A stretch of DNA of 64,000 nt from Adineta ricciae (Eukaryota; Rotifera; Eurotatoria; Adinetida; Adinetidae). The DNA lies in the NCBI GenBank assembly GCA_905250025.1, contig CAJNOJ010000033.1:124001-188000 (forward strand), in the 5' to 3' direction. Made by a program: the position numbers and the translations under genes. Under the pieces are notes generated by a model that saw only the letters and a list, made by a program, of their open reading frames with translations, made no database searches and was not told where the DNA came from. Shown piece after piece: positions 46,485 to 59,236 of the stretch. Position 1 is the first letter of the stretch. The number at the start of each line of letters is the position of its first letter.

Positions 46485-49400
46485 TCAAGAACCACCCGCA
46501 GTTGTCGATGTACCCGCGATAGTGGATGTACCTGTAGTTGCTGACAAAATACTCGATGCATTTTCTTGTGTAATACCAAGTATATTTTCTATATCGTTGA
46601 TTGCCAACTGAAAACAAGAATAACGAGCTCACTTAAAGAAAAGTCTGACAAGAAGTGCTTACCATGAAGTTACTTCTGCCTTGCATATTCGTTGTTGTTA
46701 TTTCTTGGTTAATGGAATTTAGATTATAAGCAAAATTCGATAGTGTATTTTGAAGGGAATCACCGATTGCCACCATGCCGAGATTTTCATGCCGTTCACT
46801 TTCTAACAGCGCAAAAATACTACCCTGCCTTTCGCGAATGTCGAAACCAACACCATGCGCACGACACATTTGAAAAAAAACGCTCAATTGAAGAACAGGC
46901 AGGTTAGAATGGTACAATCTCGATGTCCATACAGCAAAGCGATTCTTTTCGACAATCTATTGTGAAAAACAATGAAAAATTACATCTATTGATAGTAAAT
47001 AAAGATGTTTTACATGTTGTTCAGGTGCGTCCGTTTGCCAATTTCTCATGCGTTGTTTCACTTGTTTCACTTTGACGGTAAACGAATGTGTTTGAGAATC
47101 AAAATGACCAGTTGTAATAAAACGCGTCATTCGGTACAGTGCTAAATGTTCTGAATAACCAATCGATAAATCAACAGCCCAGACATGCTGCTTATCAGTT
47201 TTCGAATCGATAAATGTGACGAAATCAACATCAACGTAGCCGAAGATTTGCTTTTGTTTGCATTGTTCAGCAATCTGATGACAATATTGATTCAAATCCG
47301 TAGGTTCGACGCTCGATTGAGGGAATGACAAACCCCAACAAGAAAACTGAGATTCAGCATGTAGATGATCACCAGAATAAATAATTGAATGATGACCATT
47401 TGGTTCAATTGATAAACCAACAGTTATCGATGTCACAGAGTCCGATGGTGGATACGCTTCGATGATTCCACCTTGAGCGAAGAAGACTTTCGAATACGTT
47501 TGCCAACCGTTATATAAACTCTTATTGATACAGACAGTATGTTTTTCAAGTGCAGCAGGTAATTCAGAAAGAACTTTGACGTAAGATTGTTCCTAAAAGA
47601 CGAGCATAACTAATACATTTATCAGTCTTCTCGCATCTTACGTGCGCCCATCGCATTGACCATTTATCACCGAATCGCGCTGCTTCTTTTAGAGTGCTTT
47701 TATAGCAGGGAAGATGCTTGACAACATCACAATAGGCAATACCCAATCCATCGAAATCGTCATCGATTTTGAATACCCACCGTTGAATGTCCAAATGTTC
47801 GATGATTAATTGTGACAAAGCTTCGAAGAAATGGTTCTCTTTGTATATGTCAAATTCACCAAATGGCATAGGAACTTGGCTTGCCTCAAAGATTCGTTTG
47901 GAACCTGATTTTGTAGAAAATAAATCTGAAAATTCTGGCTCACAACCTAAACAATGAGGTAAACATGATCAATCAAGACAGAACAAGTTCGAACAAACCA
48001 AATATTGGAATATTTAGAAATTCAGCTATATAAAGATCATCGCAATGTGAAACACCAGTCACCATATATGCTTCACGACCTTTGATTAAATTTCTAATCC
48101 TAATATATAAAGACGATCATGTAAAAAAGTTTTTTTATTGAAATCAAGTCATTTACCTTTTCAGCGCCTTTGGACTGTATTTAAGTAATGTCGCCAAACA
48201 CATATTATGGGTCTGAAATAGTAGAAATTAGAAAAAGAAGATTTCGAATATGCTATTAGCTAATCGTGTACATACGGGAAAACTATGTAATGCTTCAGGC
48301 ACAACAATCATATATCGATCACAAATGTAGTCAGCTGCTGTCGGAGGTACTATTTGTTCGCTATCCTGTTGGATAGTGCTTCGTAAATTGATCTAATCGA
48401 AGAAAAACAATCAAGTGATCTTTCTTTTTTTATCGAGTTCTCTTACCAATTTATTATAATATTGTAGAAACTCTTCATTGATAGGCATAGGTGAGACGTA
48501 AATAACATCAACATTGGGATCATCTAATTCGCATAAGCGTCCTATTTGATGATTTTCTCGTATGGGTAATGTATTTAGTCTTCGTCGAGCACGTTGCGAT
48601 ATGCCTAACGAAGGTATATGAACAATCACACGACGATTACTAGAGATTGCTGCCCAACGTTGCCGTAGATCATTTTGTTTTGCTTTAAAGAACTCAATTT
48701 GACGTTGACGACTGAGCTTCAACTGGTACCGTGCTTTTGCTAGTTTGACAGTCATTAACCAAGAAAGAGCAATAACGCCCGCTGCCCATTTACGTTTTCG
48801 CAAACGAATGTAAGCTCGACGGTCACGAAAACGACGCCAATACGCTTGAATGGCGATCGCTGCACGTTCTTTTCCGCCACTACCGACGAATCGACGTCCC
48901 TAAAGAAGCGTTTATATTGAAACAAGATTTCAAAACAGTGAAAATCAACGTGAACTCACTATTCGTTTTACTAATTCTTCAACTTCTTCTCGATTGAGAA
49001 CAGCGCTGAGAAGTTCATCAAGTGTAGGTTTATGTTCCAGCTCAACGGTTTGCGCTAATTCGACAACTCTAATCAAAACTAGATTGACTGTCGAATATGG
49101 AGATTAATATCTTTTACCTTTCTCCGCTGATAAACGCAACTGGTATAGCATAGTCGTACATGAGTTTTTCTAACATTCGAAATACAGTCACAATGTTCCC
49201 CCACGTTAAACAATGAAGTTGTCGAAATCGTAAGAATTCATCAGTTTGATCTTTTGTCAAGCCATTCTGTATAGTCAAATGAACGGTTTTTTTATATTCA
49301 ACATTCGATGCCGGCGTTGATACTGGACGAGCAGCTATACCACTGTTTGTTGCTGATGTTGTCAAAGTACCTTTTTGCATTCGATTACCCGAGGATTTTC

Positions 49401-50739
49401 GCGATTCGACTAGTGTTGGTGCATTAAATTTTGTTGATGATCCTATTCTATTCATATTCTGTTCACTTGGATCGCTTAATAATCCACTTGAAGTATGTTC
49501 TAACATTGCCGGTGGTACGGTTGGCTTATCAGCTATAGCTAGTTGTTGACCTGTCGCTGGTTGAAGGTGATAGACGGATATATTCGAATCGTCTAGAATA
49601 CTATCTTGTTTTATACGAAGATAAAAGGTGTATTTTACCTCTGATAAATGCTCGCATGCGGACGTTTGGATCATTTAAACTGGATTTTTTCGGTTGGATA
49701 GCAGGAGGGTCTAATGTTATATTAGCACCTTGTGGAATGATACCACGCTCTACTAAACTAATTATTCCTCGTTTGGCATCTTCAGCTGTGAGTGGAACTG
49801 GATAATCCTATGATGAATTATCCATAATAAGAGAGAAAAAGAAGAACGAAGACGGATAATTCTTACAATGGGATTACGACGGCTCTTATATGGTAAAATA
49901 CCAACTGGTTCAGTTGTTTTTCCTGACAAAATATTTCGCGATGCCGGCTATATGAAATATATTGTAGTCGGCGGATGAGATTTCAAAGAGCATTACCGTT
50001 CGATGCTGTTGTTGCTTTTCAATAAGCGGTAGCTGTACACCGTAATTATCGTGCATGACTTCACGATTACGTTTATTAAATGGGTTTCGGATAATTTTTG
50101 ATTGATACTCGTGACGAGCGACAGCGCCCGGTGCAACAGGCCTATGTTGTTGAGCACCAATAGATATGATTGGTATAGTTTCAGCGTATCTTTGTCGACT
50201 AGTAAAAGAAGCTTTGTTTTCTTTTCCTACAACTAAAAAAGAACTTTACTTACGTTCCACCTATTGCAGTATTCACATGTAATCTGCCTCGTGACACCGC
50301 GCCACTGTCGACCCGCTGTTGATATTGATCAGATATTGAATTATTTTGATAGCGTTGTTGTGCATTTTGCACTTGATTAAAAGATAACGTGGTTACTGCA
50401 TTTCCATTGAGCATATTCAAAACATTATCAGTTCTTTCCTTCAAAAGAGATTCATTTGCATCACAAATGAGTGCTGGTTATCCATACCTTGATGTTATGT
50501 TCGGCTCGAGTAAGCATTTCAGATAAATTATTCAAATCAGAACTGTTTTCATGCTGTTGTTGAGAGATGAATGTTTTAAGTGTGTGAAACTCATCACGAA
50601 TCTTTGAAAAGAATATCGATGATCAAAAGAAGGTAGGATCTAAGTGATTCTCGATTACTTCCTGCAGCATATCGCACACTTTTTCTGTGCCAGGATTTCC
50701 GCTTCGGTTACTAGTCGACGTTGGTACCAAGGCCATCAT
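46485..50739 (-). CDS. IQCH: IQ motif-containing protein H
   Basis: IQCH is a calmodulin-binding protein of ciliated and flagellated cells, studied mainly in sperm. The start is ATGATG at 50739; exon 1 ends at LQE and joins IRDEFHTLK through a 60-90 base intron. The order matches the family: N-terminal helical region, Gln/Ser-rich linker, a central block with [17 protein letters not shown]-type segment [20 protein letters not shown] (about 48860-48780), then [36 protein letters not shown], an ATP-grasp-like part ([12 protein letters not shown]) and the C-terminal [25 protein letters not shown] and NMQGRSNF. The last exon ends in Ser/Thr-rich sequence at the TGA 46487-46485. About fourteen or more exons with short introns. 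Confidence 0.92.
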
Positions 50740-50873
50740 TTTGAGTATTATTCTGAAAGAAGAAGAAGAGTATAAGCGACTGAATGATTGATCACGCGCG
50801 TAAATCATTCATTTTCATCCTTGTTTTTGATATATTGCGCGGAAAAAAGAAATTTGAAAAACAAAATCCATTC
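50740..50873. promoter_or_regulatory. Short bidirectional promoter, IQCH / MGST1
   Basis: Only 134 bases separate the two divergent start codons, so the genes must share promoter and 5' UTR space. If the MGST1 start is the upstream ATG at 50784, the gap is 44 bases. Confidence 0.55.
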
Positions 50874-51441
50874 ATGCAGTACGGAAGCAGTGGAAACACG
50901 TTGAACAATTTCATTTCCAATGGGTCCTACTCATTTTGTAATCCTGCTTTCGCTTCATTAGCTGGCTATTCATCATTGGCATTATTGAAAATGTTAGGCA
51001 TGTCAGCCTATACAGTCATTCAACGCTTTCGCACGGGAAGTTTTATAACGCCCGAAGATGATATTTACAAAAAAATGATGAATCAGTTAGGTTTATCTCA
51101 TGGTAATATGGTAGGAACTAAAAGCGATCTGGTTGAACGTGCACGAGAGAATCATTTGAACGACTTGGAAAATATCATTCCGTTCGTCTTGGCTGGCCTT
51201 TTCTATATCGGAACACGGCCCAAATTCGACTGTGCTCTATGGCATTTTCGAATATTTCTTCTCTCTCGCCTTCTTCATACCATCGCTTATCAGGTACGTC
51301 AAGTAAGAAAATGTGAACCTTGTTCTCCTTTATCAATATTAGGTTCCATTACCTCAACCGACACGAACAATTTCATGGCTATTAGGCTATTCAAGCATTA
51401 TTTCAATGACGATACCAGTCCTTCGTTCGATTCAATTATAA
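50874..51441 (+). CDS. MGST1: Microsomal glutathione S-transferase 1 (MAPEG)
   Basis: Membrane enzyme that conjugates glutathione to electrophiles and reduces lipid peroxides in ER and outer mitochondrial membrane. Exons 50874-51293 and 51343-51441 join in phase to 172 aa, close to the family length of about 155. Signature VERARENHLNDLENIIPF (about 85-102) with the conserved Arg, Asn and Glu, then HFRIFLLSRLLHTIAYQ and VPLPQPTRT after the intron. The start MQYGSSGN was preferred because the upstream ATG at 50784 would add 30 residues of non-family sequence. Gene is head to head with IQCH. Confidence 0.92.
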
Positions 51442-52766
51442 TTAAGCTGAACTTCTTACCTGTGAAAGAACCAATCCGACCAATTAATAGACAAAATGAT
51501 TTTAAAGAAACAAGTTCACTTTCTTTTCTTTCTTTTTTCTTAATTTTATTTTAAGCTTTCAAGACCATTCAAATTGTTCGATGTCTCGGTAATAGACCTC
51601 TATGAAATTTTTCTTTTCTATAGAAATAAAATGAGGTAATTCAAATGGCAAGTTCAATCAACCAATAAATTGATTTCTTTCTGAGCACAAAGAACGATGA
51701 TATGACAGTAGCACATTACTTTGTCTTTTTCTCTCCTAGTCCCACACTTCTTGTTTGTACATTCAAGGTTTTGTATCATCTTGATTTAAACCACCAGTTG
51801 GTACGCCATTTGATCGATAATAGGAAAGAATTTATTCGCGTACTTTTTTTTGTGCTTAGGAAAGAAAGAGACGGCGAGAGACTTTTGCTCGTGTATTTTA
51901 TAACCTCATTTGATTCGAGATAAATGTGTTTAAAGCGAGAGAGCGAGAGAGATTATTGTGCAATAGAAATGAATAATAGCAATGTATTTATACAGTAGAC
52001 AGTTCGAGGTTGACACAAGTTTCTAACTCTTATGACATATAAGATTACAAGTCCGTTAGCATCATTGTCGTGTTTGTTACCTTCATTATGTCAGGAGAAA
52101 TAAGGTCGTTCTCTCAGATTAAGATTTGTTTATACAAATGATCCTGTCTATTTTGTCATGTCATTAATAAGCTTTCAATATGCCTCTATCCATTTGATAT
52201 ATAGATCATATGTATACATGTGTATATTGCTTCAATCGAAGGAAGAAAGAATCTGATATTAAACGATACGATTGCGCACTTGTTCTCTCACTGTCCTATT
52301 TTTTCTTTTAATCAAAGTTTTGTATTAATGAATTTCGTACATGATCGTCTTCATTCCCGCCATTATCGATCAATTTATCATAATCTAATTATGCTGATTA
52401 CTTTTCTGTCCAGACACCGAGATTGAACAAAGGATGATCGCCATCATCATTGGTCATTCGTTGTCTACTACATCCACTTGTATCATAGTGATCAATCATC
52501 ATTACAGACTGGCGAAGATAGTTCGATTGCATCATGCGAACATGAGAGGTCAGCTCGCAGATAGAGATCAAACTAATAGTTATCGGATGAACAGAGTGTG
52601 ACAGCTGTTACTCTTTACTGACCCTGAGACACTTTTTTTGCTCGTTTTTTCTCTTTCTCTCTCTCCCATTCTCTCTCTCTCTCTCTCTCGTTGCAGTTCT
52701 CTTCGCAAACACCGATAAATAACTGATATTTGTATTCACTTGTAGATCAGTATTTTGTTGACGAGA
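51442..52766. other. Intergenic region
   Basis: 3' UTR of MGST1 and promoter of the RhoGEF. Contains a (TC)n tract near 52655-52690 directly upstream of the latter. No exon seen. Confidence 0.45.
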
Positions 52767-55178
52767 ATGTTTGCTTCTTGTGAACATCCACATATCTCGC
52801 CAACGTCGTCATCATGCGATATCGAATTAATGGATGAAATGCCACCGCCATCAGCATCATCAATCCTATCTCTGAATGATGATTTAACAATTTCCAATCG
52901 ATTAAGTACAACGACGACACCAACAAATTCAGTTTCACTTCGATTTAAAGTAGATCCGACCAACAATTTCGTAATACTCTACCTCAAATATCTCTCTTTT
53001 TCTCTTTAGAAAAAACGAAAACGAAAACTTGATTCGGATACAGTCTCACTTCGTTCACTCGAAGACATCGTTGGCGATCATTTCCAACGAAAAAAGCGTT
53101 TATCTCTTCCACGTTTATCTTCTGTGTCGGAATTGCTAAGTCCAATGTGTGATCGTGTCATCAACATGCTTCAAACAACAAAACAATCGTCATCAGCGAA
53201 TCTGCTAAATCTAATTAACCATAATACACATGCGAATGCTCACGTGCGTCGTAAACCATCATCGCAGCAAGCATCGAATCATGTTTCATCGCCGAATACA
53301 GTGAAGAAATTTCGTGCCGCTTGGTCAGAAACATGTGACGGAGAGAAGTTGAAACAAACGATGACAGCTACTGAGATAGAACGGCAAAACGTTCTCTACG
53401 AACTACTTTCCGAAGAACAGCAAATGATTGAAAATTTGGGTTTAGCACAACGAGTAAAAGAAGATGTTAATTGATCCAAAATCGTATTTCTTCTTACGTA
53501 GGTCTATCGTAATGGAATGAAAACATTGAATATCTTGACAGATTCGGAATTAAAACAAATATTTGGACCACTTGAAGATATTCTACCGTTGCATGAAGGT
53601 AAAAGTACTCTACTTCGACAGATTTCATGATGTTTTTCGCTCGAATAGATCTCTTGTATCGTTTAAAACCAAAAGGCAGCTCCTCGATTGATGCCGTTGG
53701 TCAAATCTACCTGGATTGGGTAAGATATTCTCAAAAGATTTCTCCTCCGCAGTGACATATTTTTGGTTCGATTTAGTTTCAACGTATTCGTTTATCTTAC
53801 GTATCCTATTGCTCGAATTTGATAAACGCGAAAGAACTATTAGATGCCAAACGTTGTGAAGAAAATGGCCGTGTTGATGATTATCTCAAACGTTGTACAG
53901 ATTCTGGTTTTAGTCGAAAACTTGATCTCTGGGATTTTCTCGGTATGTGAATATCGTCTAAAGTTCATCTATCAGATATTATTTTCTATTTACAGATCAA
54001 CCGCGAAGTCGTTTAATGAAATATCCAATCCTATTCAAACGTATTCAAAAGCGAGTAAGTTCAAAACCGAGGATTTTCATCCGAAAATGAAAATGAAGGA
54101 CGAAGTCTTTTCCTACAGTTTCAATGTTGATGTTATATGATCACGGTAGTTCAATGTCAAGTCATACCAATAGGAAACAGGCCCATATCTGTACTAATAA
54201 TCTTTTTGAAGTTCTGCTCATCTGACTCCTTGACGCAAACATTTTATTTTCGAATTAACTGGAATGAAGCGTATCTGCAATCAAGATACGATCTTGATTA
54301 TCATATGTGTTGATTTTTTTCTACTTCATTCGAGGAAATATCCTTATATGTAGGACTAATAATTTTGTTTTTGTTTCGTGTATTTAGACGAAAGATGGCC
54401 ATGAAGATAAACGAGTTTTACTTGATACTGTAAGTAATTAATCGATAATTTGATTAGTAAAACAAATAGTTGTTTCATTCTATTTAGATTAATTTTGTTG
54501 AAGAACTTATCAATGATGTTAGTCAAGCAACATCGGCGCAACTGTGTTCCAATGTGATTGCACGACTGGTTTATATGAGTGATGATCAGGTAAGTTCAAA
54601 AGGAAGATTTTTTTCTTTAGAAAAAGAATCTGTCTTCGATAGAAACATTCATTGATCGAAAAACAAACACGAATATTGTGTCAAGGTGAACTTAAAAACA
54701 ATCGTGGTCAAGTAAGAAAACTCCTTTCAATACGAGATAAAAATTCAAATCGATTTTCATTAGAAACTCCACGTATTTCTATTTGATGAAATCTTGCTTT
54801 TCACACGTTTCGCTACACGAAATGGTTTAAAATCCTACCAGCTAACCAACTACCCTATACCTGTTCTATCTCTAATTGTTGAAGATATTGAAGATGGCGT
54901 TAAAATTCCTGAACTATCGTCTGGTAGTTTTTCACGTACATTGGCTGGATCGAAACCTGGTACGTCTTCCTCATGCCTCCATGAATGTAAACGAACAAAA
55001 TGATTCGATGATTTTTCTTCTTTTTCTAGCTCGAAACGTGTTTCGATGTTATTCGTCGTCGTCATTCGATAACAATAATAGTCGTAATACATCTATGTTA
55101 CTACAAGCTCGTGATATGTATGATAAGCAACAATGGCTAAGCGCATTTCGATCGATAATGACCATGAATAACATCTAA
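52767..55178 (+). CDS. Rho guanine nucleotide exchange factor, NET1/ARHGEF3-like
   Basis: DH-PH protein that activates RhoA-type GTPases. Starts at ATG 52767 (MFASCEH); exon 1 ends 52949 and joins KKRKRKLDSD at 53010, a basic nuclear-localisation-like stretch as in NET1. The DH domain covers about 53390-54600 in short exons: RQNVLYELLSEEQQ, LHEDLLYRL, SYCSNLINAKELLD, GFSRKLDLWDFLDQPRSRL (the conserved CR3 helix) and KYPILFKRI. The PH domain follows (CQGELKNN, LHVFLFDEILLFTR, YPIPVLSLIVEDIEDG) and ends KQQWLSAFRSI near 55150. About eleven exons. One of NET1 or ARHGEF3 in vertebrate terms; not resolvable here. Confidence 0.92.
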
Positions 55179-55550
55179 TAATTTTTTTGGTTCTTTTTTA
55201 TGTTTGATTTCGATAAAAACAGCAACACTTGTTCTGATACAATATCTCTCTGCGTGTTCACTCTCTATCTGTACAGAAATTTTGTTTTTTCTTTCTCCTC
55301 CTTCTTTAATACGCTGTTTAAATTCTGATATATTGATGAACAAAATAATATAGTAGGATTATGTTTTACTCCTGTATTGTTGTTTTTAACAAAAATAATT
55401 CCTGTGTGGTTCAAAGCATAAGGTTAGGCAATATGAATCCTCTTCTGTCCCATGTTAGTATAAACTGAAAACAAAGGTTTTCACGCTCTGCTGAATATAT
55501 TATTCGAGGAAAGCAAACTTGACTACGCGCAATAGATTCAGGTTTTAGAT

Positions 55551-56248
55551 ATGTCATCATCGTCGAGCTACAAATTGATTTATTTTGCTGGCCGAGGTTT
55601 GGCTGAAACATCACGTATGTTGTTCAAAGCGGCTGGTCAAGACTTCGAAGATTTTCGCTATCCAATAACAATCAAAGATGGCCAATATATTCGACCAGAA
55701 TGGGATGCTGATAAGCCGAAATATACTTACGAAAAAATACCTGTACTCGAAATTGATGGCGGTAAATACACAATTGCGCAATCAAAAGCAATTGAACGAT
55801 TCTTAGCTCGTCGTTTTAATATGTTCGGTAGCAATGATATCGAAGGAGCTTTGATCGGTAAGAGAAGCTTTTTGTTAATATTGTGATTACAGGAATTTTA
55901 TCGAGAATAGATGCGGCTGGTGAACAAATCCTTGATATCAAACAAGCTTATAACAAAGCTAAAACAACTGGTGGTGACGCTGTCAAACAGTTTTTCGAAA
56001 ATGATTTAACGAAGACATTCAACGTTTTTGAAAAACAAGCAAGCAAGGATAAATCTGGCTATTGGATTGGTGCACGTTTATCATTGTTTGATATTCAACT
56101 TTACAATTTAATACACTTCTTCGATGATCAACAAAGTGTGCAAAAGGCGTTGGAAGGATGTCCAGCATTGAAAGCCATCCATGATAAAGTGGAACAAACA
56201 CCCGAAATCAAGAAATGGCTTAGCGAACGACCTGATTCAATGTTTTAA
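55551..56248 (+). CDS. Glutathione S-transferase, sigma class
   Basis: Cytosolic GST of the sigma / prostaglandin-D-synthase type, for detoxification. Exons 55551-55857 and 55893-56248 (35-base intron) give 220 aa. The thioredoxin-like N-terminal domain has the catalytic Tyr in KLIYFAGRGLAE (about residue 11), the cis-Pro motif KIPVLEIDG and the glutathione-binding QSKAIERFLARRF. The all-helical C-terminal domain holds YWIGARLSLFDIQLYN, with the family's N-capping Ser-x-x-Asp. Nothing unusual apart from the tiny intron. Confidence 0.95.
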
Positions 56249-56617
56249 AAACGGATCAATCGCAGTTTTTAGTTGAGACTAGTGATTCAAACATACTTTT
56301 ATTACAGTAGATAGCTTTTTTCTCTATAAGAATAAAAAATATATATGTAGCTCGGTCGTATTTTGATTATAACAGAGATATTCATAAATCATATTCGCTC
56401 TCGAATTTGTTCTACGCTAAATATTCTGAATGGAATAACTACATTCACTCATCATGTGTGGAAGAGATAGAGGTCGTTAGTTGATTATTAATACATATAT
56501 GCTAAATTCTTCTGTTTTGTCGAAGATATCGACCAATAAATTCATCATGTAGTGAGGTGGCTACTCGGAACGTAACTATTTCGTTGATTTTCTCGTGCGA
56601 TAGAACATTCTAACATC
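56249..56617. other. Spacer between GST and YIF1
   Basis: 370 bases with an AATAAA-like signal near 56331. No exon. Confidence 0.45.
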
Positions 56618-58057
56618 ATGAGTTCACGTGAGTTTTTGTCTTATAATTTCATCGATGAATTTATTCACTCAATCAATCTCATGTAGGTGGTCCAATGCGT
56701 CTCGGGAAAAATTATCCCCACCCACCATCACAACAACAGCAACCACAGCAGCAACAGCAACAGCCACCATCTCAATTCTATCAACCCACAGCTCCATACC
56801 GTTTGTATTAATTCCATTTCGAAACTATTTGCCTATTTTCTCTTTGTTTTATCTAGCAGCAGCAGCAAACAATTATGCAGGTGATTTTGGTATGCCTCAA
56901 CCTCAAATTCCTCCATCGTATGGAGGTGATTTTAATGTTCCTCAGCCTCCACCAGCACCTTCGCACAATGCTTTCTTCTCGCCGCAAACTGCTTTCTATG
57001 CACCGCCATCTCAACAACAAATGCCGTCTAATCAAGCTATGCCCGGAGTGGAATATCTCTCTAACAATCCACTTTTTAACGTTGGTTTAAATGTTGTTGA
57101 ACAGGGCATGAAAGATTTTACCGGCAAGACTGTGAATATGTTACCCAATGAAGTAATATTCCTTGGTTTAAATATTTTCAGAAACGTGAGTGTTCGCGTT
57201 TAGATGAAAAAGTCCATCTCGTCAATCAAGTACTATTTTGCTGTTGATCAAGCTTATGTTTTTAAAAAACTTTGTCTACTTCTGTTCCCATTTCGACCAC
57301 GAGTAAGGCTATAAAATGCTTCATTCACATACGACTACATCGTCTTTCTTCATAGAACTGGTCTTTAGGTTATAGTGCGGATGAACCAGTTCCACCACGT
57401 GTTGACACGAATGCACCGGACTACTATATTCCCTGTATGCATTACTATTTCTTGGCTTGTCAAGTTAATGTTTATCTCTATATTTTAGTAATGAGTGCTA
57501 TCACATACGTTCTCGTCGCTGGCCTAGTCCTGGGTACTCAAGACAGGTAAATAATCATTATCCATTTTATGCTCAATACCATTGCTATCTCCTTAGGTTC
57601 ACACCGGAACAGTTGGGTATGCATGCATCATCTGTACTGGTTTGGAACATAATTGAAATATGCGTTTTATGCTTTACATTTTACATCTTCAATGTTCAAT
57701 CGAAATTACGTACACTGGATCTAATTGCTTATTGTGGTTATAAATACGTTGGAATGATAGCTGCATTATCATCATATTTATTAACTCATTCATTATTTGT
57801 TTATCGTTGTTCATTACTCTACGTTAGTTTATCACTATCCTACTTTCTTGTACGTAAATTGATTGGAAACTTTCGTTTCTCTAAACAGCACGATTTTCTA
57901 GGTTAAATGTCTTCGTTTACAAATCTTACCAGATACAGGTGGATCTCAACCGTACGGTTCTAACGGAAATAAGCGTCGTATATATTTACTACTTCTTGTT
58001 GTTATTCTTCAACCATTTTTCATTTGGTATTTGACCCGACATTTAATTGTTGATTAA
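56618..58057 (+). CDS. YIF1: YIF1, Yip1-interacting factor (ER-Golgi membrane protein)
   Basis: Multi-pass protein that works with YIP1 and Rab GTPases in ER-to-Golgi traffic. The first exon holds ten coding bases (MSS plus one base, 56618-56627). The next exons give a Pro/Gln-rich cytosolic region with a [17 protein letters not shown] tract, then [80 protein letters not shown] and a C-terminal LRLQILPD to [10 protein letters not shown]. The blocks follow YIF1A/B in order with five hydrophobic segments. About eight exons; all joins I checked keep phase. Confidence 0.93.
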
Positions 58058-58168
58058 AACTGAAAAAGAAAACAATTCTTTAAACTTTTTTTTGTTCTGT
58101 TTTGTGTTCTTTTATTCAACTTATACGAGGTATGCGTTTTAGATAATAGTAAAAGACGCTGAATAAGA

Positions 58169-58856
58169 ATGTGGGCAAATCTATTGAAAACATGCGCCAC
58201 AACAGCGAGCTCGATAACATCAACATTGACTATTCGTCGTTCGTTCAACACACTCTGGCATATGCATACGAATACTCTGTGGATAACAGGCGTACGTCCA
58301 CTGCCGAAAAGTAAAATGGACGAACAACCAACTATGCGAGGTGAGTGCTGAAAGAACTACATTTATACTCGACAACTTTTCGACTGAAAAGTCATGCAAA
58401 GAAAACTGACATTAGGTATTGATGAATGGCAAAAATGGTGTGATCGATTCCAGATGTGTCCTCCTTTGCCAAAAGACTGATATGTTCATCAGGCCTATGT
58501 CTTTATACACTATTTTTGGATTCTTTCATCAGAATGACATTCGCATATTAAAATAAATTCAATAAGATTATTTTAATATTCTAGGCATTGTCCTGAAAAC
58601 CCTAATTCGAAAGCCTAGAAAACCCAATTCAGCCAATCGTAAATGTTGCCGTGTTCGTTTGGCTAACGGTCTCGAAGTGATTGCACATATTCCAGGTGAA
58701 GGACACAATCTCCAAGAGCATCACAGTGTACTAGTGCGAGGTGGCCGAACGAAAGATCTACCTGGTGTTCATTACAAAGTAGTTCGTGGTAAATTAGACT
58801 GTAATATGCCAGTAAAAAGGCAAACAACACTACCTGCGAGTGCCACTGCTAAATAA
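58169..58856 (+). CDS. MRPS12: Mitochondrial ribosomal protein uS12m
   Basis: Small-subunit protein at the decoding centre of mitochondrial ribosomes. Exons 58169-58340 and 58585-58856 join in phase to 147 aa. The N-terminus is Ser/Thr/Arg-rich without acids (mitochondrial targeting), then [51 protein letters not shown] and [17 protein letters not shown], all family hallmarks, including the KPNSA loop. The 244-base intron contains a second possible terminal exon (58416-58480). Confidence 0.95.
58416..58480 (+). CDS. Possible alternative last exon of MRPS12
   Basis: Preceded by a good acceptor (gacattag) and in the phase needed by the 58340 donor. It adds 21 residues (ending [15 protein letters not shown]) and stops at 58478. 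An AATAAA follows at 58552-58557. The product would be 78 aa: a targeting sequence plus a short Cys-containing tail, with no S12 core. Confidence 0.35.
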
Positions 58857-58939
58857 TATCTAAATTCTGTTTGCGTTTTGTTTGTTTTTATTGATATTAG
58901 GAAAAAAAACTTCTCTATGAAACAAAAACAAATCATCTT

Positions 58940-59236
58940 TCATCCATGTCCGATCAAAATTGGCATGTATTCTACAAGTTTTAAACATTCCTTCTCAGTT
59001 CGATATTGTTCATAGTCTTTGATGATTTCATCAATAGTATTTCGAGGCCGTCTAACACTTTTTACTATCAATTCCAAAATCGCCCCTCGTTGCTCCCATG
59101 ATTTCATGTCATGAATGGAACAATATTGTGATGCTAAACGTTGAAGCGTTTCCGAATAGGAACGATCGGACACAGTTTGACTTTTAATTGAGATTAGCAT
59201 TAAGAGCAAAGCTATGATGGTAATGATGTAATGCAT
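58940..59236 (-). CDS. Small secreted uncharacterised protein
   Basis: From ATG 59236 a signal peptide (YIITIIALLLMLISI) is followed by about 75 residues, largely helical and charged, with two cysteines (QYCSIHD and KECLKLVEY). 98 aa, no intron. The open frame extends upstream to 59308, but the signal peptide fits the internal ATG better. Family not recognised. The 3' end lies about 80 bases from the end of MRPS12 on the other strand. Confidence 0.5.
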   Translation of the reverse strand: MHYIITIIALLLMLISIKSQTVSDRSYSETLQRLASQYCSIHDMKSWEQRGAILELIVKSVRRPRNTIDEIIKDYEQYRTEKECLKLVEYMPILIGHG

